A DNA stretch of 64,000 nt from an uncultured Prevotellaceae bacterium (GTDB taxonomy: Bacteria > Bacteroidota > Bacteroidia > Bacteroidales > Bacteroidaceae). The position numbers and the translations under genes are program-made. The first letter of the stretch is position 1. Each line of letters begins with the position of its first letter. The stretch lies in assembly GCA_900318685.1 (NCBI GenBank), contig ONLL01000003.1:62001-126000 (forward strand), written 5' to 3'. The notes under the pieces are model-generated. The model worked only from the letters and a program-made list of their open reading frames with translations, was not told where the DNA came from and did no database searches. Shown here piece by piece: positions 44,276 through 54,074 of the stretch.

Positions 44276-45841
44276 ATGATGAAGAGAATGACGGTCGTGA
44301 TGGCTGCGTTGCTGCTGACGATAACAATCAGTGCCCAGCGCGACGATGAAATGCAGAGAATCAGGAAGTTGCACATGGCTCTATCGGCCATCGAGGCATT
44401 GTATGTGGATACTGTCAATGCAGACAAGGTGACTGAGGATGCCATCCGCGGTATGCTGGAGAAACTCGACCCGCACAGCAGCTACAGCACTCCGAAGGAG
44501 ACGAAGGAGATGACTGAGCCGCTGAACGGCTCGTTCGAGGGCATCGGTGTGCAGTTTAATATGGCTGATGACACGCTGCTGATCATTCAGCCGGTGAGCA
44601 ACGGCCCGTCAGAGAAGGTGGGCATCCTGGCTGGCGACCGCATTGTGGCAGTGGCCGACACAGTGATTGCTGGTGTAAAGATGTCGAAAGAGGAGATCAT
44701 GCGGCGCTTGCGTGGTCCGAAAGGCACCATCGCCCGTCTGAAGATAGTGCGCCGCGGTATCCGCGACACGCTGCGCTTCGACGTGGTGCGTGATAAGATT
44801 CCTGTCCATTCCATAGATGCTACGTATATGATTCGTCCGGGGATAGGCTATGTACGCATAGGCAGTTTCTCGGCTACCACCTATCAGGAATTCATGGAGA
44901 GCATGTCGCGGCTGCAGAAGGAAGGTATGAAAGACCTGGTGCTCGATCTGCAAGGCAATGGCGGCGGCTATCTGCAGGCAGCAGCCGACTTGGCCGGCGA
45001 GTTCCTGCAGCAGGGTGACCTCATCGTTTATACGGAGGGACGCACCGTACCTCGGCATGAGTATAAGGCCTCGGCCTATGGCTCGTTCCGTCAGGGGCGC
45101 GTGGTCGTGCTGGTGGATGAATACTCGGCCTCGGCTGCCGAGATTGTCACTGGAGCCATCCAGGATCAGGACCGTGGTCAGGTAGTGGGTCGCAGAACCT
45201 TTGGCAAGGGTCTGGTGCAGCGGCCTATCGAGATGCCTGACGGTTCGATGATCCGCTTGACCATCGCACATTATTATACACCATCGGGGCGCTGCATCCA
45301 GAAACCATATGAGAAGGGAAACAAGAAGGACTATTCGCTCGATATGGTGAACCGTCTTAAGAGTGGTGAGCTGATGAGTGCCGACAGCATTCATTTTGCC
45401 GACTCATTGAGGTTTGAAACGTTGCACGAGCATCGCACGGTCTATGGCGGTGGTGGCATCATGCCCGACTACTTCGTGCCGCTCGACACCACGCATTATA
45501 CTCGATTCCATCGGGAATTGGCCGCCAAGGGTATTATCATCCAGCAGAATCTGCGCTATGTGGACAACCATCGGAAGGATCTCAAGAAGAAATACTCGAA
45601 GTTTGAGGTTTTCAAGCGCGACTTCGAAGTGCCACAGGAGCTGATGGATGCCGTGATGGCTGAGGGTGAGAAACAGAACGTGAAGCCTGTCGACGATGAT
45701 GAGCTGCAACGCTCCATGCCTTTGCTGACGCTGCAACTGAAAGCACTCATCGCCCGCGACCTTTGGGACATGAGCGAATACTATTCAGTAATCAATGAGG
45801 ATAGCGAGATAGTGAAGAAGGCGCTGGAACTGTTACAATAG
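44276..45841 (+). CDS. S41 family carboxy-terminal processing protease
   Basis: This 521-residue periplasmic serine protease has a signal peptide (about 1-21; ATG at 44279 is an alternative start), an N-terminal helical part, a PDZ domain (about 80-170, GIGVQFNMADDTLLI, GILAGDRIVAV) and the tail-specific protease domain. The catalytic serine is in EYSASAAEIV (about residue 286) and the lysine in RRTFGKGLVQ (about 312). It cleaves C-terminal ends of exported proteins. It converges with ybeY, overlapping by 9 bases. Confidence 0.92.
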   Translation: MMKRMTVVMAALLLTITISAQRDDEMQRIRKLHMALSAIEALYVDTVNADKVTEDAIRGMLEKLDPHSSYSTPKETKEMTEPLNGSFEGIGVQFNMADDTLLIIQPVSNGPSEKVGILAGDRIVAVADTVIAGVKMSKEEIMRRLRGPKGTIARLKIVRRGIRDTLRFDVVRDKIPVHSIDATYMIRPGIGYVRIGSFSATTYQEFMESMSRLQKEGMKDLVLDLQGNGGGYLQAAADLAGEFLQQGDLIVYTEGRTVPRHEYKASAYGSFRQGRVVVLVDEYSASAAEIVTGAIQDQDRGQVVGRRTFGKGLVQRPIEMPDGSMIRLTIAHYYTPSGRCIQKPYEKGNKKDYSLDMVNRLKSGELMSADSIHFADSLRFETLHEHRTVYGGGGIMPDYFVPLDTTHYTRFHRELAAKGIIIQQNLRYVDNHRKDLKKKYSKFEVFKRDFEVPQELMDAVMAEGEKQNVKPVDDDELQRSMPLLTLQLKALIARDLWDMSEYYSVINEDSEIVKKALELLQ

Positions 45842-46243
45842 TTCTAAGGCACGGTTTTCAGCGGCTTCCATCTGCTCACGCTCACCGGGACCTTTGTCGT
45901 TTTGTCCGCAAAGGTGGAGGATGCCGTGAATGATGACACGGTGCAATTCCTCATTGTAGTCCTTGCCCAGCTGCTCGGCATTGGAGCGGACAGTGTCGAG
46001 CGAGATGACGATATCACCGTTGATGGTGTCGCCCTCGTCATAGTCGAAGGTGATGATGTCGGTGTAGTAGTCGTGCTGCAGGAACTCACGGTTCACTTCC
46101 AGTATTTTCTCATCGTTGCAGAAGAGGTAGCCCACCTCGCCGACTGTCTTTCCGTAGGAAGCTGCCACGCGGCGGATCCAAGCAGTGGTGTCGCGACGGC
46201 GGATTTTGGGAAATGGGATGTTTTCGTTGTTATATGTAATCAT
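45833..46243 (-). CDS. ybeY: Endoribonuclease YbeY (rRNA maturation factor)
   Basis: This 136-residue metalloprotein takes part in 16S rRNA maturation and ribosome quality control. The zinc motif is HGILHLCGQNDKGPGE (about 108-123), with two histidines; the third histidine of the HxxxHxxGxDH pattern is replaced, as I recall from other Bacteroidota. TDIITFDY (about 61) is also diagnostic. Last gene of the minus-strand operon; its start overlaps coaD by 4 bases. Confidence 0.92.
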   Translation of the reverse strand: MITYNNENIPFPKIRRRDTTAWIRRVAASYGKTVGEVGYLFCNDEKILEVNREFLQHDYYTDIITFDYDEGDTINGDIVISLDTVRSNAEQLGKDYNEELHRVIIHGILHLCGQNDKGPGEREQMEAAENRALELL

Positions 46244-46686
46244 TTCTTGGGAAGATAAGGTGAAACATCGACACCAAAGTGCTGCAGCTCGCGTACCATC
46301 GATGAGGAAATGCTTGAATACTGTGGCTCGCTGTATAGCAGAATAGTCTCCACACCACTGAGCTGACGGTTGATGTCGGCCTGCTCGCGTTCGTACTCAA
46401 AATCCTTGGCTGAACGCACTCCTTTTACGATGAAATGGGCATTTTCTGCTTTTGCAAAGTCGACGGCCAGTCCGTAATAGGGCTTCACTTCGATGGCTGG
46501 TTGGTCGGCATAGAGCTTGGCAATTACGGCCACTCGCTCCTCGGCAGAGGGTAGGCCGGGCTTCTGCACGTGGTCGCCCACGACACCGATGACGAGACGA
46601 TCGAACAGTGGGAGGGCGCGAGTCACGATAGAATCGTGACCTACGGTGAAGGGGTTGAAGCTACCTACGAATATTCCGGTCTTCAT
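46240..46686 (-). CDS. coaD: Phosphopantetheine adenylyltransferase
   Basis: This 148-residue enzyme makes dephospho-CoA from 4'-phosphopantetheine and ATP. The nucleotidyltransferase motif [10 protein letters not shown] is at about residues 8-17, and [11 protein letters not shown] (about 124) is the ISSTxVR-type motif. Overlaps ruvB and ybeY by 4 bases on either side. Confidence 0.96.
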   Translation of the reverse strand: MKTGIFVGSFNPFTVGHDSIVTRALPLFDRLVIGVVGDHVQKPGLPSAEERVAVIAKLYADQPAIEVKPYYGLAVDFAKAENAHFIVKGVRSAKDFEYEREQADINRQLSGVETILLYSEPQYSSISSSMVRELQHFGVDVSPYLPKK

Positions 46687-47729
46687 TGGTCGAATAGATT
46701 TGGTTGCATAATGTTTCCACCATAAGGATTGCGCCCGAAGTGACGATAGGCCAGCTCGGTGACCATGCGTCCGCGTGGTGTGCGCTTGATGAAGCCTTCC
46801 ATGATGAGGAACGGCTCGTAGACCTCCTCGATGGTGCCAGAATCCTCACCGATAGCAGTAGCAATGGTCGTAATGCCCACAGGACCGCCGCGGAACTTGT
46901 CGATGATCGTAAGCAGGATCTTGTTGTCGATCTCATCCAAGCCATACTTGTCGATGTTCAAAGCAGTGAGGGCAATGCGTGAGATACTAGTGTCGATGCC
47001 GCCGTTGCCCTTCACTTGGGCGAAGTCGCGAACGCGTCGCAGCAGAGAATTGGCTATACGGGGCGTGCCACGTGAGCGGCCTGCAATCTCCATCGCTGCA
47101 TCCTCGGTGATGGGCACTCCTAGCAGCCTTGCAGAACGCTCAATGATGGCGCAGAGCGTCTCTGGGGCATAGTACTCCAGATGCATATTGATACCAAAGC
47201 GGGCTCGCAGAGGGGCTGTGAGCAGACCGCTGCGGGTGGTGGCTCCCACGAGGGTGAAGGGATTGAGGTCGATTTGTATGGAGCGTGCTGAAGGGCCTTT
47301 GTCAATCATGATATCGATACGATAGTCCTCCATCGCTGAGTAGAGATACTCCTCGACGACGGGTGACAGACGATGAATCTCATCGATAAACAGCACGTCG
47401 CGAGGCTCTAGCGAAGTGAGGATGCCCGCCAAATCGCCTGGTTTGTCGAGCACAGGGCCGCTCGTAATCTTGAAGCCTACGCCCAGCTCGTTGGCGATGA
47501 TGTTCGAGAGCGTTGTCTTTCCAAGTCCTGGAGGACCATGAAGAAGCGTGTGGTCGAGTGGCTCGCCACGGTATTTGGCAGCTTCCACGAATACGCGGAG
47601 GTTCTCCACTACCTTTTGCTGACCGCTGAAGTCGTCGAAGGCGAGTGGTCGGAGAGCGTTCTCAAAGTCTTTCTCGCCTTGAGTGGCAGCATAGCGCTCT
47701 TGCCGGATGTCGAAGTCGTTATCTTGCAT
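46683..47729 (-). CDS. ruvB: Holliday junction branch-migration helicase RuvB
   Basis: This 348-residue AAA+ motor drives RuvA-bound Holliday junctions. Walker A is [10 protein letters not shown] (about 65-74), Walker B is LFIDEIHRL (about 115), and the C-terminal winged helix follows from about 265. N-terminal [12 protein letters not shown] is the family start. It begins 41 bases after sufE and overlaps coaD by 4 bases. Confidence 0.97.
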   Translation of the reverse strand: MQDNDFDIRQERYAATQGEKDFENALRPLAFDDFSGQQKVVENLRVFVEAAKYRGEPLDHTLLHGPPGLGKTTLSNIIANELGVGFKITSGPVLDKPGDLAGILTSLEPRDVLFIDEIHRLSPVVEEYLYSAMEDYRIDIMIDKGPSARSIQIDLNPFTLVGATTRSGLLTAPLRARFGINMHLEYYAPETLCAIIERSARLLGVPITEDAAMEIAGRSRGTPRIANSLLRRVRDFAQVKGNGGIDTSISRIALTALNIDKYGLDEIDNKILLTIIDKFRGGPVGITTIATAIGEDSGTIEEVYEPFLIMEGFIKRTPRGRMVTELAYRHFGRNPYGGNIMQPNLFDQ

Positions 47730-47770
47730 AGTTTTTTCTTTTTCTAGATAATCTAGCTGCTCTGGAAGTT

Positions 47771-48190
47771 CTAGTTCTTAGTGGAGAAGGCCAGCGCGTA
47801 CATTCGCATCTGCTTGACCATGGCCAACAGACCATTGGAGCGGGTGGGAGAGAGATGCTCGCGCAATCCTATCTGGTCGATGAAGTAGAGGTCGGCATTG
47901 AGTATATCCTGAGGCGTTTGGTTGTCGAGGACACGGACAAGCAGGCTAACAATGCCTTTCACGATGAGTGCGTCGCTCTCTGCCTGGAAGTGGATATGTG
48001 CGCCGTCATAATCTGCCTGCAGCCAAACGCGGCTCTGACAGCCTTCGATGAGGTTGCTCTCTGTCTTGTATTTCTCGTCCAAGGGTGGCAGACTGTTGCC
48101 CATGTCAATGAGCAGTTGGTAGCGGTCCATCCAGTCGTCAAGGTCCTGAAACTCTTCGATAATCTCGTCTTGTAGTTCGTTGATGCTCAT
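47771..48190 (-). CDS. sufE: SufE family sulfur transfer protein
   Basis: This 139-residue protein accepts sulfur from a cysteine desulfurase for Fe-S cluster assembly. The acceptor cysteine is in [11 protein letters not shown] (about residue 50). Its ATG overlaps the stop of the upstream U32 gene by 4 bases. Confidence 0.93.
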   Translation of the reverse strand: MSINELQDEIIEEFQDLDDWMDRYQLLIDMGNSLPPLDEKYKTESNLIEGCQSRVWLQADYDGAHIHFQAESDALIVKGIVSLLVRVLDNQTPQDILNADLYFIDQIGLREHLSPTRSNGLLAMVKQMRMYALAFSTKN

Positions 48191-49437
48191 ACTTCTGATG
48201 TTAATTTAAACAGCTTGTCGCTGGGTCTTACTTTACCTGTGACGGGGATGGCGATGCGTTGTCCCTGTGGGGCCTCGTCGACAGGGTTGCCGTCGTTATC
48301 ATGAATCTCAGTAGCCGTAAGGTACATGACTCCCGTGGTGGGACCCGTGACGAGGAGCTTGTCGCCCAGCTTAAAAGTGGTGGCCTCGACGGCAAATTCG
48401 CCGACTGAGAGCTTGGAGTAATATTTGGTAGCCTTGCCCACATAGACCTTCCGCTCAGTGGCATTGCTGCCGTAGGTCTTGTTCCATTCGCCCATGAGCT
48501 GGCCCTGATAATAGCCATCCCAGAAGCCACGGTTGAACACACGTGCCAAACGTTCGTCCCACTCGTCCTTGCGCTCTTCGGTGAAGGTGTCATTGAGCAC
48601 TGACTGTATGGCTTCTTTGTAGCATTTCACGACGTTGAAGACATATTCAGGCCCTCGTGCGCGCCCTTCAATTTTAAAGACTCTCACACCAGCCTTCATC
48701 AAGCGGTCGATGAAGCGGATGGTCTTGAGGTCTTTAGGACTCATGATATATTTGTTGTCTATTTCCAACTGATGGCCCGTCTCATTGTCGGTGACGGTGT
48801 AGGAGCGACGGCATATCTGAATGCATTCCCCACGGTTAGCCGAGCGGTTGGCAGCATGAAGACTCATATAGCATTTCCCGCTGATAGCCATGCAGAGGGC
48901 ACCGTGGCAGAACATCTCTATGCGTACAAGCTGCCCGCTGGGACCACAAATTTGCTCCTCAATAATCTGTCGATGGATTTCCTCCACTTGCTCTATCTTC
49001 AACTCTCGGGCCAGAACCACCACGTCGGCAAACTGTGCATAGAAGCGCAGCGCCTCTATGTTGGAGATGTTCAGTTGTGTCGACAGATGCACCTCCAGCC
49101 CGATGTTGCGGCAGTAGGTCATCACGGCTACGTCGCAGGCAATGATGGCACTGATGCCGGCTAGCTTGGCAGCGTCGAGTATCTCATGCATTAGGGGGAT
49201 GTCCTCACCATAGATAATCGTGTTGACGGTGAGATAGCTCTTGATGCCGTGTTCATCACACTGGTGGGCGATGTCCTTCAGGTCGTCGATGGTGAATGCC
49301 GAGGCAGAGCCTGCACGCATATTGAGCTTCTCGATACCAAAGTAGATGGAGTCGGCACCAGCCTGTATTGCTGCCGCCAGCGACTCCTTGCTACCCACAG
49401 GTGCCATCACCTCGAAATCCTTTATTTTTGCATTCAT
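48187..49437 (-). CDS. trhP: U32 family tRNA hydroxylase (TrhP/YegQ-like)
   Basis: This 416-residue protein is of the U32 peptidase-like family whose YegQ group hydroxylates tRNA uridine-34 with prephenate. The start at 49437 (MNAKIKDFEVMAPVGSKES) is the family start; the open frame reaches further upstream but is not conserved. The cysteine-rich motif CHGALCMAISGKCYMS (about 177-192) and the next cysteines (GECIQICRR) would bind an Fe-S cluster. First gene of the operon trhP-sufE-ruvB-coaD-ybeY; its promoter sits just 6 bases upstream of the ATG. Confidence 0.88.
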   Translation of the reverse strand: MNAKIKDFEVMAPVGSKESLAAAIQAGADSIYFGIEKLNMRAGSASAFTIDDLKDIAHQCDEHGIKSYLTVNTIIYGEDIPLMHEILDAAKLAGISAIIACDVAVMTYCRNIGLEVHLSTQLNISNIEALRFYAQFADVVVLARELKIEQVEEIHRQIIEEQICGPSGQLVRIEMFCHGALCMAISGKCYMSLHAANRSANRGECIQICRRSYTVTDNETGHQLEIDNKYIMSPKDLKTIRFIDRLMKAGVRVFKIEGRARGPEYVFNVVKCYKEAIQSVLNDTFTEERKDEWDERLARVFNRGFWDGYYQGQLMGEWNKTYGSNATERKVYVGKATKYYSKLSVGEFAVEATTFKLGDKLLVTGPTTGVMYLTATEIHDNDGNPVDEAPQGQRIAIPVTGKVRPSDKLFKLTSEV

Positions 49438-49442
49438 GGGTG

Positions 49443-49474
49443 CAAAATTACGAAAAGTTGAGTGAAAAACCAAA
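49443..49474 (-). promoter_or_regulatory. Promoter of trhP operon, nearly leaderless
   Basis: On the minus strand TTTG (49471-49474), 20 bases, TAATTTTG (49443-49450). The ATG is at 49437, so transcription should start at or within a few bases of the start codon. Confidence 0.7.
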
Positions 49475-49492
49475 TAATAAGAAAAAAAAACG

Positions 49493-49500
49493 TAACTTTG
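49493..49500 (+). promoter_or_regulatory. -7 element of GH30 gene
   Basis: TAACTTTG, 25 bases before the ATG at 49526, back to back with the trhP promoter. No -33 box found. Confidence 0.45.
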
Positions 49501-49525
49501 CAGCGTTGAAACCAAAACCAGGACA

Positions 49526-52066
49526 ATGAAGAAGATGAAACACCTACTCTTAGCCGTAATTCTGGGGCTTTCAGGACTGACCGCCAATGCCCAGCAGAAG
49601 GCTACTATCCGCCTCAATGCGCAGACGCAGTATCAGCACATTACGGGCTTCGGCGGTTTCGTATGCTCGCCGCAGTTTACCTATAACCATATGTCGAATG
49701 CCGACATCAAAAAAGTTTGGGGCGAAGGCAGTACCGTAGGCTGTAATATCATGCGTCTCTACATCCCTATTGGTAAGAACAGTTGGAGCCAGTCGCTGCA
49801 GACAGCGAAGAATGCCAAGCAGATGGGGCTTATCGTCTTCGCTTCACCTTGGGGGCAGCCTGCCGAGTGGAAGACCAACGGCACATCAAACGCTAAGAAC
49901 AGCGACGGCACTACGGGCAAGCTGAAACGTGAGAACTGGCCCGACTATGCCCAATATCTGGAGGACTATGTCCAATACTTACGAAAGAACGGTGTTGAAC
50001 TGGACGCCATCTCCATTCAGAACGAGCCTGATTGGCCTGCCGAGTATGCAGGATGTCTGTGGTCAGCATCCGAGATAGCCGAGTTTGTGAAGACCTATGG
50101 CCCGACGATCAGCTGCAAAGTGATGGCTCCTGAGACGTTGGGAGTCAGTGACTCGTATGTCAATGCGCTGAACAAGGCCGACGTACTTCCTGGCTTCGAT
50201 ATCTATGGTGGGCATCAGTATGGCGGCCTTCAGTCTGCCTACAAGAACTTGGCAGCGAAAGGCAAGGAACTGTGGATGACGGAATATCTCATCAACTGGA
50301 ATGAGGCGGAGAACAACACCCGCAACTTCGACTTCTCGAAAGACTTCTTTAATTTCTTTCAGGCCATAAACACATGTATGTTGGGAAACTTTAATGCCTG
50401 GATACACTATGCAACCAAGCGTTATTATGCTATGCTGGGTGATGGTCAGCGAGGCACCTCTAGTGGTGTGGTGACCAAGCGTGGCTATGTGATGGCTCAT
50501 TTCGCACGTTTTGTCACGGGTATGACCCGCATTCAGGGAACGATCACTGGTGGCCCCCTTCAGGGGTCAGCCTACATCTCCCAAACGGGTGACACTGTAG
50601 TGGCTGTATTGGCAAATACTTCCGATGAGCCTGTCGTGCTCACTGCCGACCTGCCATTCTACACGCAGAAAGGCATGCTCTACACCACCACGAAAAACCG
50701 CAATATGTCTGCCACTACGCTGACTCCCGACCAGGAGACTTGTCGTCCTCAGGTGACTATCGAGGCGCAGGCAGTGGCCACCATGCTTTTTGTCCGTAGT
50801 CGTGACCGTCAGCCGTCAAACATGACAGCCGCCATCAGTCGTTTCGACCGCCTCGACGATATGAGCATCACGAGGAGTACTTTCACCACAGCATATAAGT
50901 TGAGCAACAAGACCAAGACCTTCGACCATTCCAACCCGCTCATCTCTTCGCGTACCAATGCCAGCTATGGCTATGTGGCCTTGAATGACCGCTATAACAG
51001 ACTTGTGATGCATGTGAAGAGAGTTACCTCGACCATGAACTACACTAGCTCCAACACTACACTTACCTATGTCAATGCCAAGGGAGAGGTGGCTACTCAC
51101 AACTATGGTGAGCTGGATCTGAATCGTCGTGAGAACTTTGATCTGACGTTCGATCTCTCACCAGTTACGCTTACCGATGGCTGTATGGGCCTGATCTCCT
51201 TGACGAATAACAACTGGTCGTCGACGTTGACCATCACCTTTGGTGAAGTCTATCTTGGCACCAATTATGCAGGCACGTTAAAAGGCAACTATGTGAGTGA
51301 CGACAGCTATGTCCAGCAGTTCTCGGAGGATGATGCCTGCACGAGCGTTGATATGACGGCAGTCAATGAATTGCCGCTGTCGCTCCCTTGGATAGAAAGG
51401 ACTAATCGTGTGGCCTATGTTCCCGAACAGAGTCCCCTTACCCTTACTAATATTGTCAGTGGCAATAGCTGCACGCAGCTCAGCCTGCGTGCCGATGGTG
51501 GTGATTTCCGCCCCATGAGCTCGTTTAATGCCGATGTTGCTACCCTCACAATACCCACTAATGGTCTTCGCCTCGTGATGGCTCCCTTCGATGCTAGCCT
51601 CCCTGAGGGTGTCCGCGCCTATGTTCTGGGCAGCGATCTCACGCTGACACCCATTCAGCAGATTACGGCCCACCAGCCAGTGCTCATCGAGAGTGGTAGC
51701 GGCACCGTCACCCTTTCTGGCTGTGGCACGATAGGCTATAGTGTCAGTCCTCTCGATGCATTGCTCCGAGGCACCTATACGTCAGTTCCACTCTATCCTG
51801 GCGACTATGTGTTGACCCATAATGACCAAGGAGAGAGAGGATTCCTTAGAGTTGCGACAGTTGGAGTTTTACAACCTTTCGATGCCTACTTACAACTGCC
51901 ATCTTCGACAGCTGACTTCCTGCCACTCGATCTCTCGCAGACGGGTATTAATACAGCAACGGCAGAGCTGAGCCCTGCCGCTGCTTACAATCTCCATGGT
52001 CAGCGCGTCAACAGCACTGCCAAGGGCATCATCATTGTTAGAGGGAAGAAGACGGTCCAACGATAA
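49526..52066 (+). CDS. Glycoside hydrolase family 30, secreted
   Basis: This 846-residue enzyme has a signal peptide (about 1-23) and a GH30 barrel with acid/base E167 (SIQNEPDW) and nucleophile E253 (LWMTEYL). The YGGHQYGG and GNFNAWIHYATKRYY segments resemble the xylan-acting GH30_8 branch, but the subfamily is not settled. A long C-terminal part (about 425-815) contains beta-rich modules I do not identify, ending in a tail YNLHGQRV...KGIIIVRGKK (about 817-846). Convergent with the GH97 gene, overlapping by 29 bases. Confidence 0.85.
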   Translation: MKKMKHLLLAVILGLSGLTANAQQKATIRLNAQTQYQHITGFGGFVCSPQFTYNHMSNADIKKVWGEGSTVGCNIMRLYIPIGKNSWSQSLQTAKNAKQMGLIVFASPWGQPAEWKTNGTSNAKNSDGTTGKLKRENWPDYAQYLEDYVQYLRKNGVELDAISIQNEPDWPAEYAGCLWSASEIAEFVKTYGPTISCKVMAPETLGVSDSYVNALNKADVLPGFDIYGGHQYGGLQSAYKNLAAKGKELWMTEYLINWNEAENNTRNFDFSKDFFNFFQAINTCMLGNFNAWIHYATKRYYAMLGDGQRGTSSGVVTKRGYVMAHFARFVTGMTRIQGTITGGPLQGSAYISQTGDTVVAVLANTSDEPVVLTADLPFYTQKGMLYTTTKNRNMSATTLTPDQETCRPQVTIEAQAVATMLFVRSRDRQPSNMTAAISRFDRLDDMSITRSTFTTAYKLSNKTKTFDHSNPLISSRTNASYGYVALNDRYNRLVMHVKRVTSTMNYTSSNTTLTYVNAKGEVATHNYGELDLNRRENFDLTFDLSPVTLTDGCMGLISLTNNNWSSTLTITFGEVYLGTNYAGTLKGNYVSDDSYVQQFSEDDACTSVDMTAVNELPLSLPWIERTNRVAYVPEQSPLTLTNIVSGNSCTQLSLRADGGDFRPMSSFNADVATLTIPTNGLRLVMAPFDASLPEGVRAYVLGSDLTLTPIQQITAHQPVLIESGSGTVTLSGCGTIGYSVSPLDALLRGTYTSVPLYPGDYVLTHNDQGERGFLRVATVGVLQPFDAYLQLPSSTADFLPLDLSQTGINTATAELSPAAAYNLHGQRVNSTAKGIIIVRGKKTVQR

Positions 52067-54074
52067 CGAAGGCTCCGTTCTTCGGAATGACAACTGGCAG
52101 CGTGCGCCGCTTCGATTGACGAACAGTGTTCACGCTGCCATTTAATTGTGCATCATCGGTATAGACGGTGAGCTGCGTACCTTGATCGAACATAGGCAGT
52201 TCGAGGGTGGCGTTCACAGGCTCCTCCTGGGCATTGATGCCAACGACATACCATGTATTACCACTGCGGCGGGCCATGAGTGCATAGCGTCCGGGATAGC
52301 CGTCGATAAAGCGTACTTCATCCCAGGTGGTGGGTACTTGCTTCATGAAGTCGATGGCCCATGAAGGAGCATCGTCGAGGTTGTTTGGAGCGAGAGCGAA
52401 ATGTTGTACACTGCTCTGGAAGAGCACTGCTGTGGCAAGCGCGAACACATCGCTGGTGCGTCGCTGCGAACCATGTTTGTTGTCGGCATTATAGTAGTGG
52501 TTGAGTGCCGATCCGCCAAAGTCCATCGATCCCACAGTATTGCGGATGAAGGGATGTGTGGCGGCATTGGTTGCCTCCGCATCGCAGGCTCCCTGTCCAA
52601 AGTGCAGGTTCTCGGAGGCGAGAACAGCCTCAGATGCTACATAGTTAGGATACATGCGCTCCCATCCGCGAGGCAGGGTGCATCCGTGGAAGATGACTTG
52701 CAGGCCAAAGTCATTGGCATCGGTGAGGATATCCTCATAAAGCTGCATCATAGGTTGCTTGTCGCCACCGAAGAAGTCGACCTTGATGCCCAGGATGCCA
52801 TTCTTCTGCATCCATGCCATCTCTTTACGGCGGGCACCAGACTTATCCATCTTGTCCTTAGGCGACTGCGGGGCATCGTTCCACGCACCGTTGCTATTGT
52901 ACCAGAGGAAGAGACCTACACCTTTCGAGCGACCGTAGCGAGCTAGTTCTTCCATTTTCTCATAGCCTATTTGCTTGTCCCAAAGAGCATCGACCAGCAC
53001 GGAGCGCCAGCCCATAGCAGCTGAGAAGTCGATGTAGCGTTTCTGCTCATCGAAGTTGCAGCTGGCATCCATGCCGATAATCCACGACCAAGAGCCCTTG
53101 CCATAAGTGTAGTCGCGTGAAGCTGTGTATTTGGGTTGTACAAGATCGGTGCTGACAGTGGTCTCTGCGATATTCTTTAGGGTGCGTCCGAGAGTGATGG
53201 TGCGCCAAGGTGTCTGGCAGGGCAGGGAAACGGCTGCAGTGGTACTGCCGTGTCCGTTGAGCTCACCGGGCTGAGGGAAGCCGATGGCATAGGCATTGTC
53301 TCCTTTGTTGAGGAGTCGGCAGGCGACGTAGCGCCCGTCAGTGCCCGTCTCAGAGATGAGCAACCATGATGAAGGAGTGACGGTCGTTTTCTTGGTTTTT
53401 CCATTTTTACCGGAAAGTCCGGAATCTCCAGTGTTTCCAGAATTATCAGCCACCTTAAACAAGCATGGAAAACTGTAACCCTCGCCCATGCCATTCCTGC
53501 CCATCTGGGCGTCATAGGCGTAGCCGGTCTCATAGCTGGGTGAGGTGCGTGCAAATCCTCCCATAGGCCTTGACTGAGGACATAGGAAGGTAGTGGTACC
53601 CTCAGGAAGGATGAACCCGCTCGCCTCGCTCTCGACAATGGCTACCAGAGCTTCCCCTCCACGTGCTCTTCTGGGGAAGAGCTTGTAGCAGAAAGCGACA
53701 TCGCGGTTGCTTACACGGAAAATAATGTCGAGGGCAGCTCTCCCATCCTTTTGAAAATGGCAGATGGCTTCTGTGGCCTCGTAGTCGACATGACGCTGCT
53801 TGATAGTATTGACAGTGTATTGATCAGTGACGGTCGTTACATCGCATGAGTTCAAAGCAAGCCCTTGAGTCAGATCGTCGAAGTTAAGGGTTACTCCTAA
53901 TGGCGATGGGAGCAGGAAAGGCTGTCCTTCGTATGATACTTGATAGGTGGGGCGGCCACCATTATCGTTGACTGTTACTGCAACCTTGCCGTCAGGGCTG
54001 TTGAACTGTTTCTCTTCAGCCATGACGCTCAGGACGCACATCACCAACATGGCTGCTAAATAGTTTCTTTTCAT
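52038..54074 (-). CDS. Glycoside hydrolase family 97, retaining type
   Basis: This 678-residue secreted enzyme has a signal peptide (about 1-19), the N-terminal beta-sandwich and a (beta/alpha)8 barrel. D433 in KVDFFGGD fits the nucleophile of retaining GH97 alpha-galactosidases, whereas inverting alpha-glucosidases carry glutamate-based sites. Residues about 211-228 (NSGNTGDSGLSGKNGKTKK region) are encoded by a 9-base repeat and appear inserted. ATG at 54074 overlaps the upstream GH43 stop by 4 bases. Confidence 0.87.
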   Translation of the reverse strand: MKRNYLAAMLVMCVLSVMAEEKQFNSPDGKVAVTVNDNGGRPTYQVSYEGQPFLLPSPLGVTLNFDDLTQGLALNSCDVTTVTDQYTVNTIKQRHVDYEATEAICHFQKDGRAALDIIFRVSNRDVAFCYKLFPRRARGGEALVAIVESEASGFILPEGTTTFLCPQSRPMGGFARTSPSYETGYAYDAQMGRNGMGEGYSFPCLFKVADNSGNTGDSGLSGKNGKTKKTTVTPSSWLLISETGTDGRYVACRLLNKGDNAYAIGFPQPGELNGHGSTTAAVSLPCQTPWRTITLGRTLKNIAETTVSTDLVQPKYTASRDYTYGKGSWSWIIGMDASCNFDEQKRYIDFSAAMGWRSVLVDALWDKQIGYEKMEELARYGRSKGVGLFLWYNSNGAWNDAPQSPKDKMDKSGARRKEMAWMQKNGILGIKVDFFGGDKQPMMQLYEDILTDANDFGLQVIFHGCTLPRGWERMYPNYVASEAVLASENLHFGQGACDAEATNAATHPFIRNTVGSMDFGGSALNHYYNADNKHGSQRRTSDVFALATAVLFQSSVQHFALAPNNLDDAPSWAIDFMKQVPTTWDEVRFIDGYPGRYALMARRSGNTWYVVGINAQEEPVNATLELPMFDQGTQLTVYTDDAQLNGSVNTVRQSKRRTLPVVIPKNGAFVIVGPSSSL
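53393..53442. repeat. In-frame 9-bp imperfect repeat in GH97
   Basis: On the minus strand about five imperfect copies of a TTCCGGAxx-like unit run through this stretch and encode Ser/Gly/Asn-rich residues. The unit keeps the reading frame. Confidence 0.7.
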
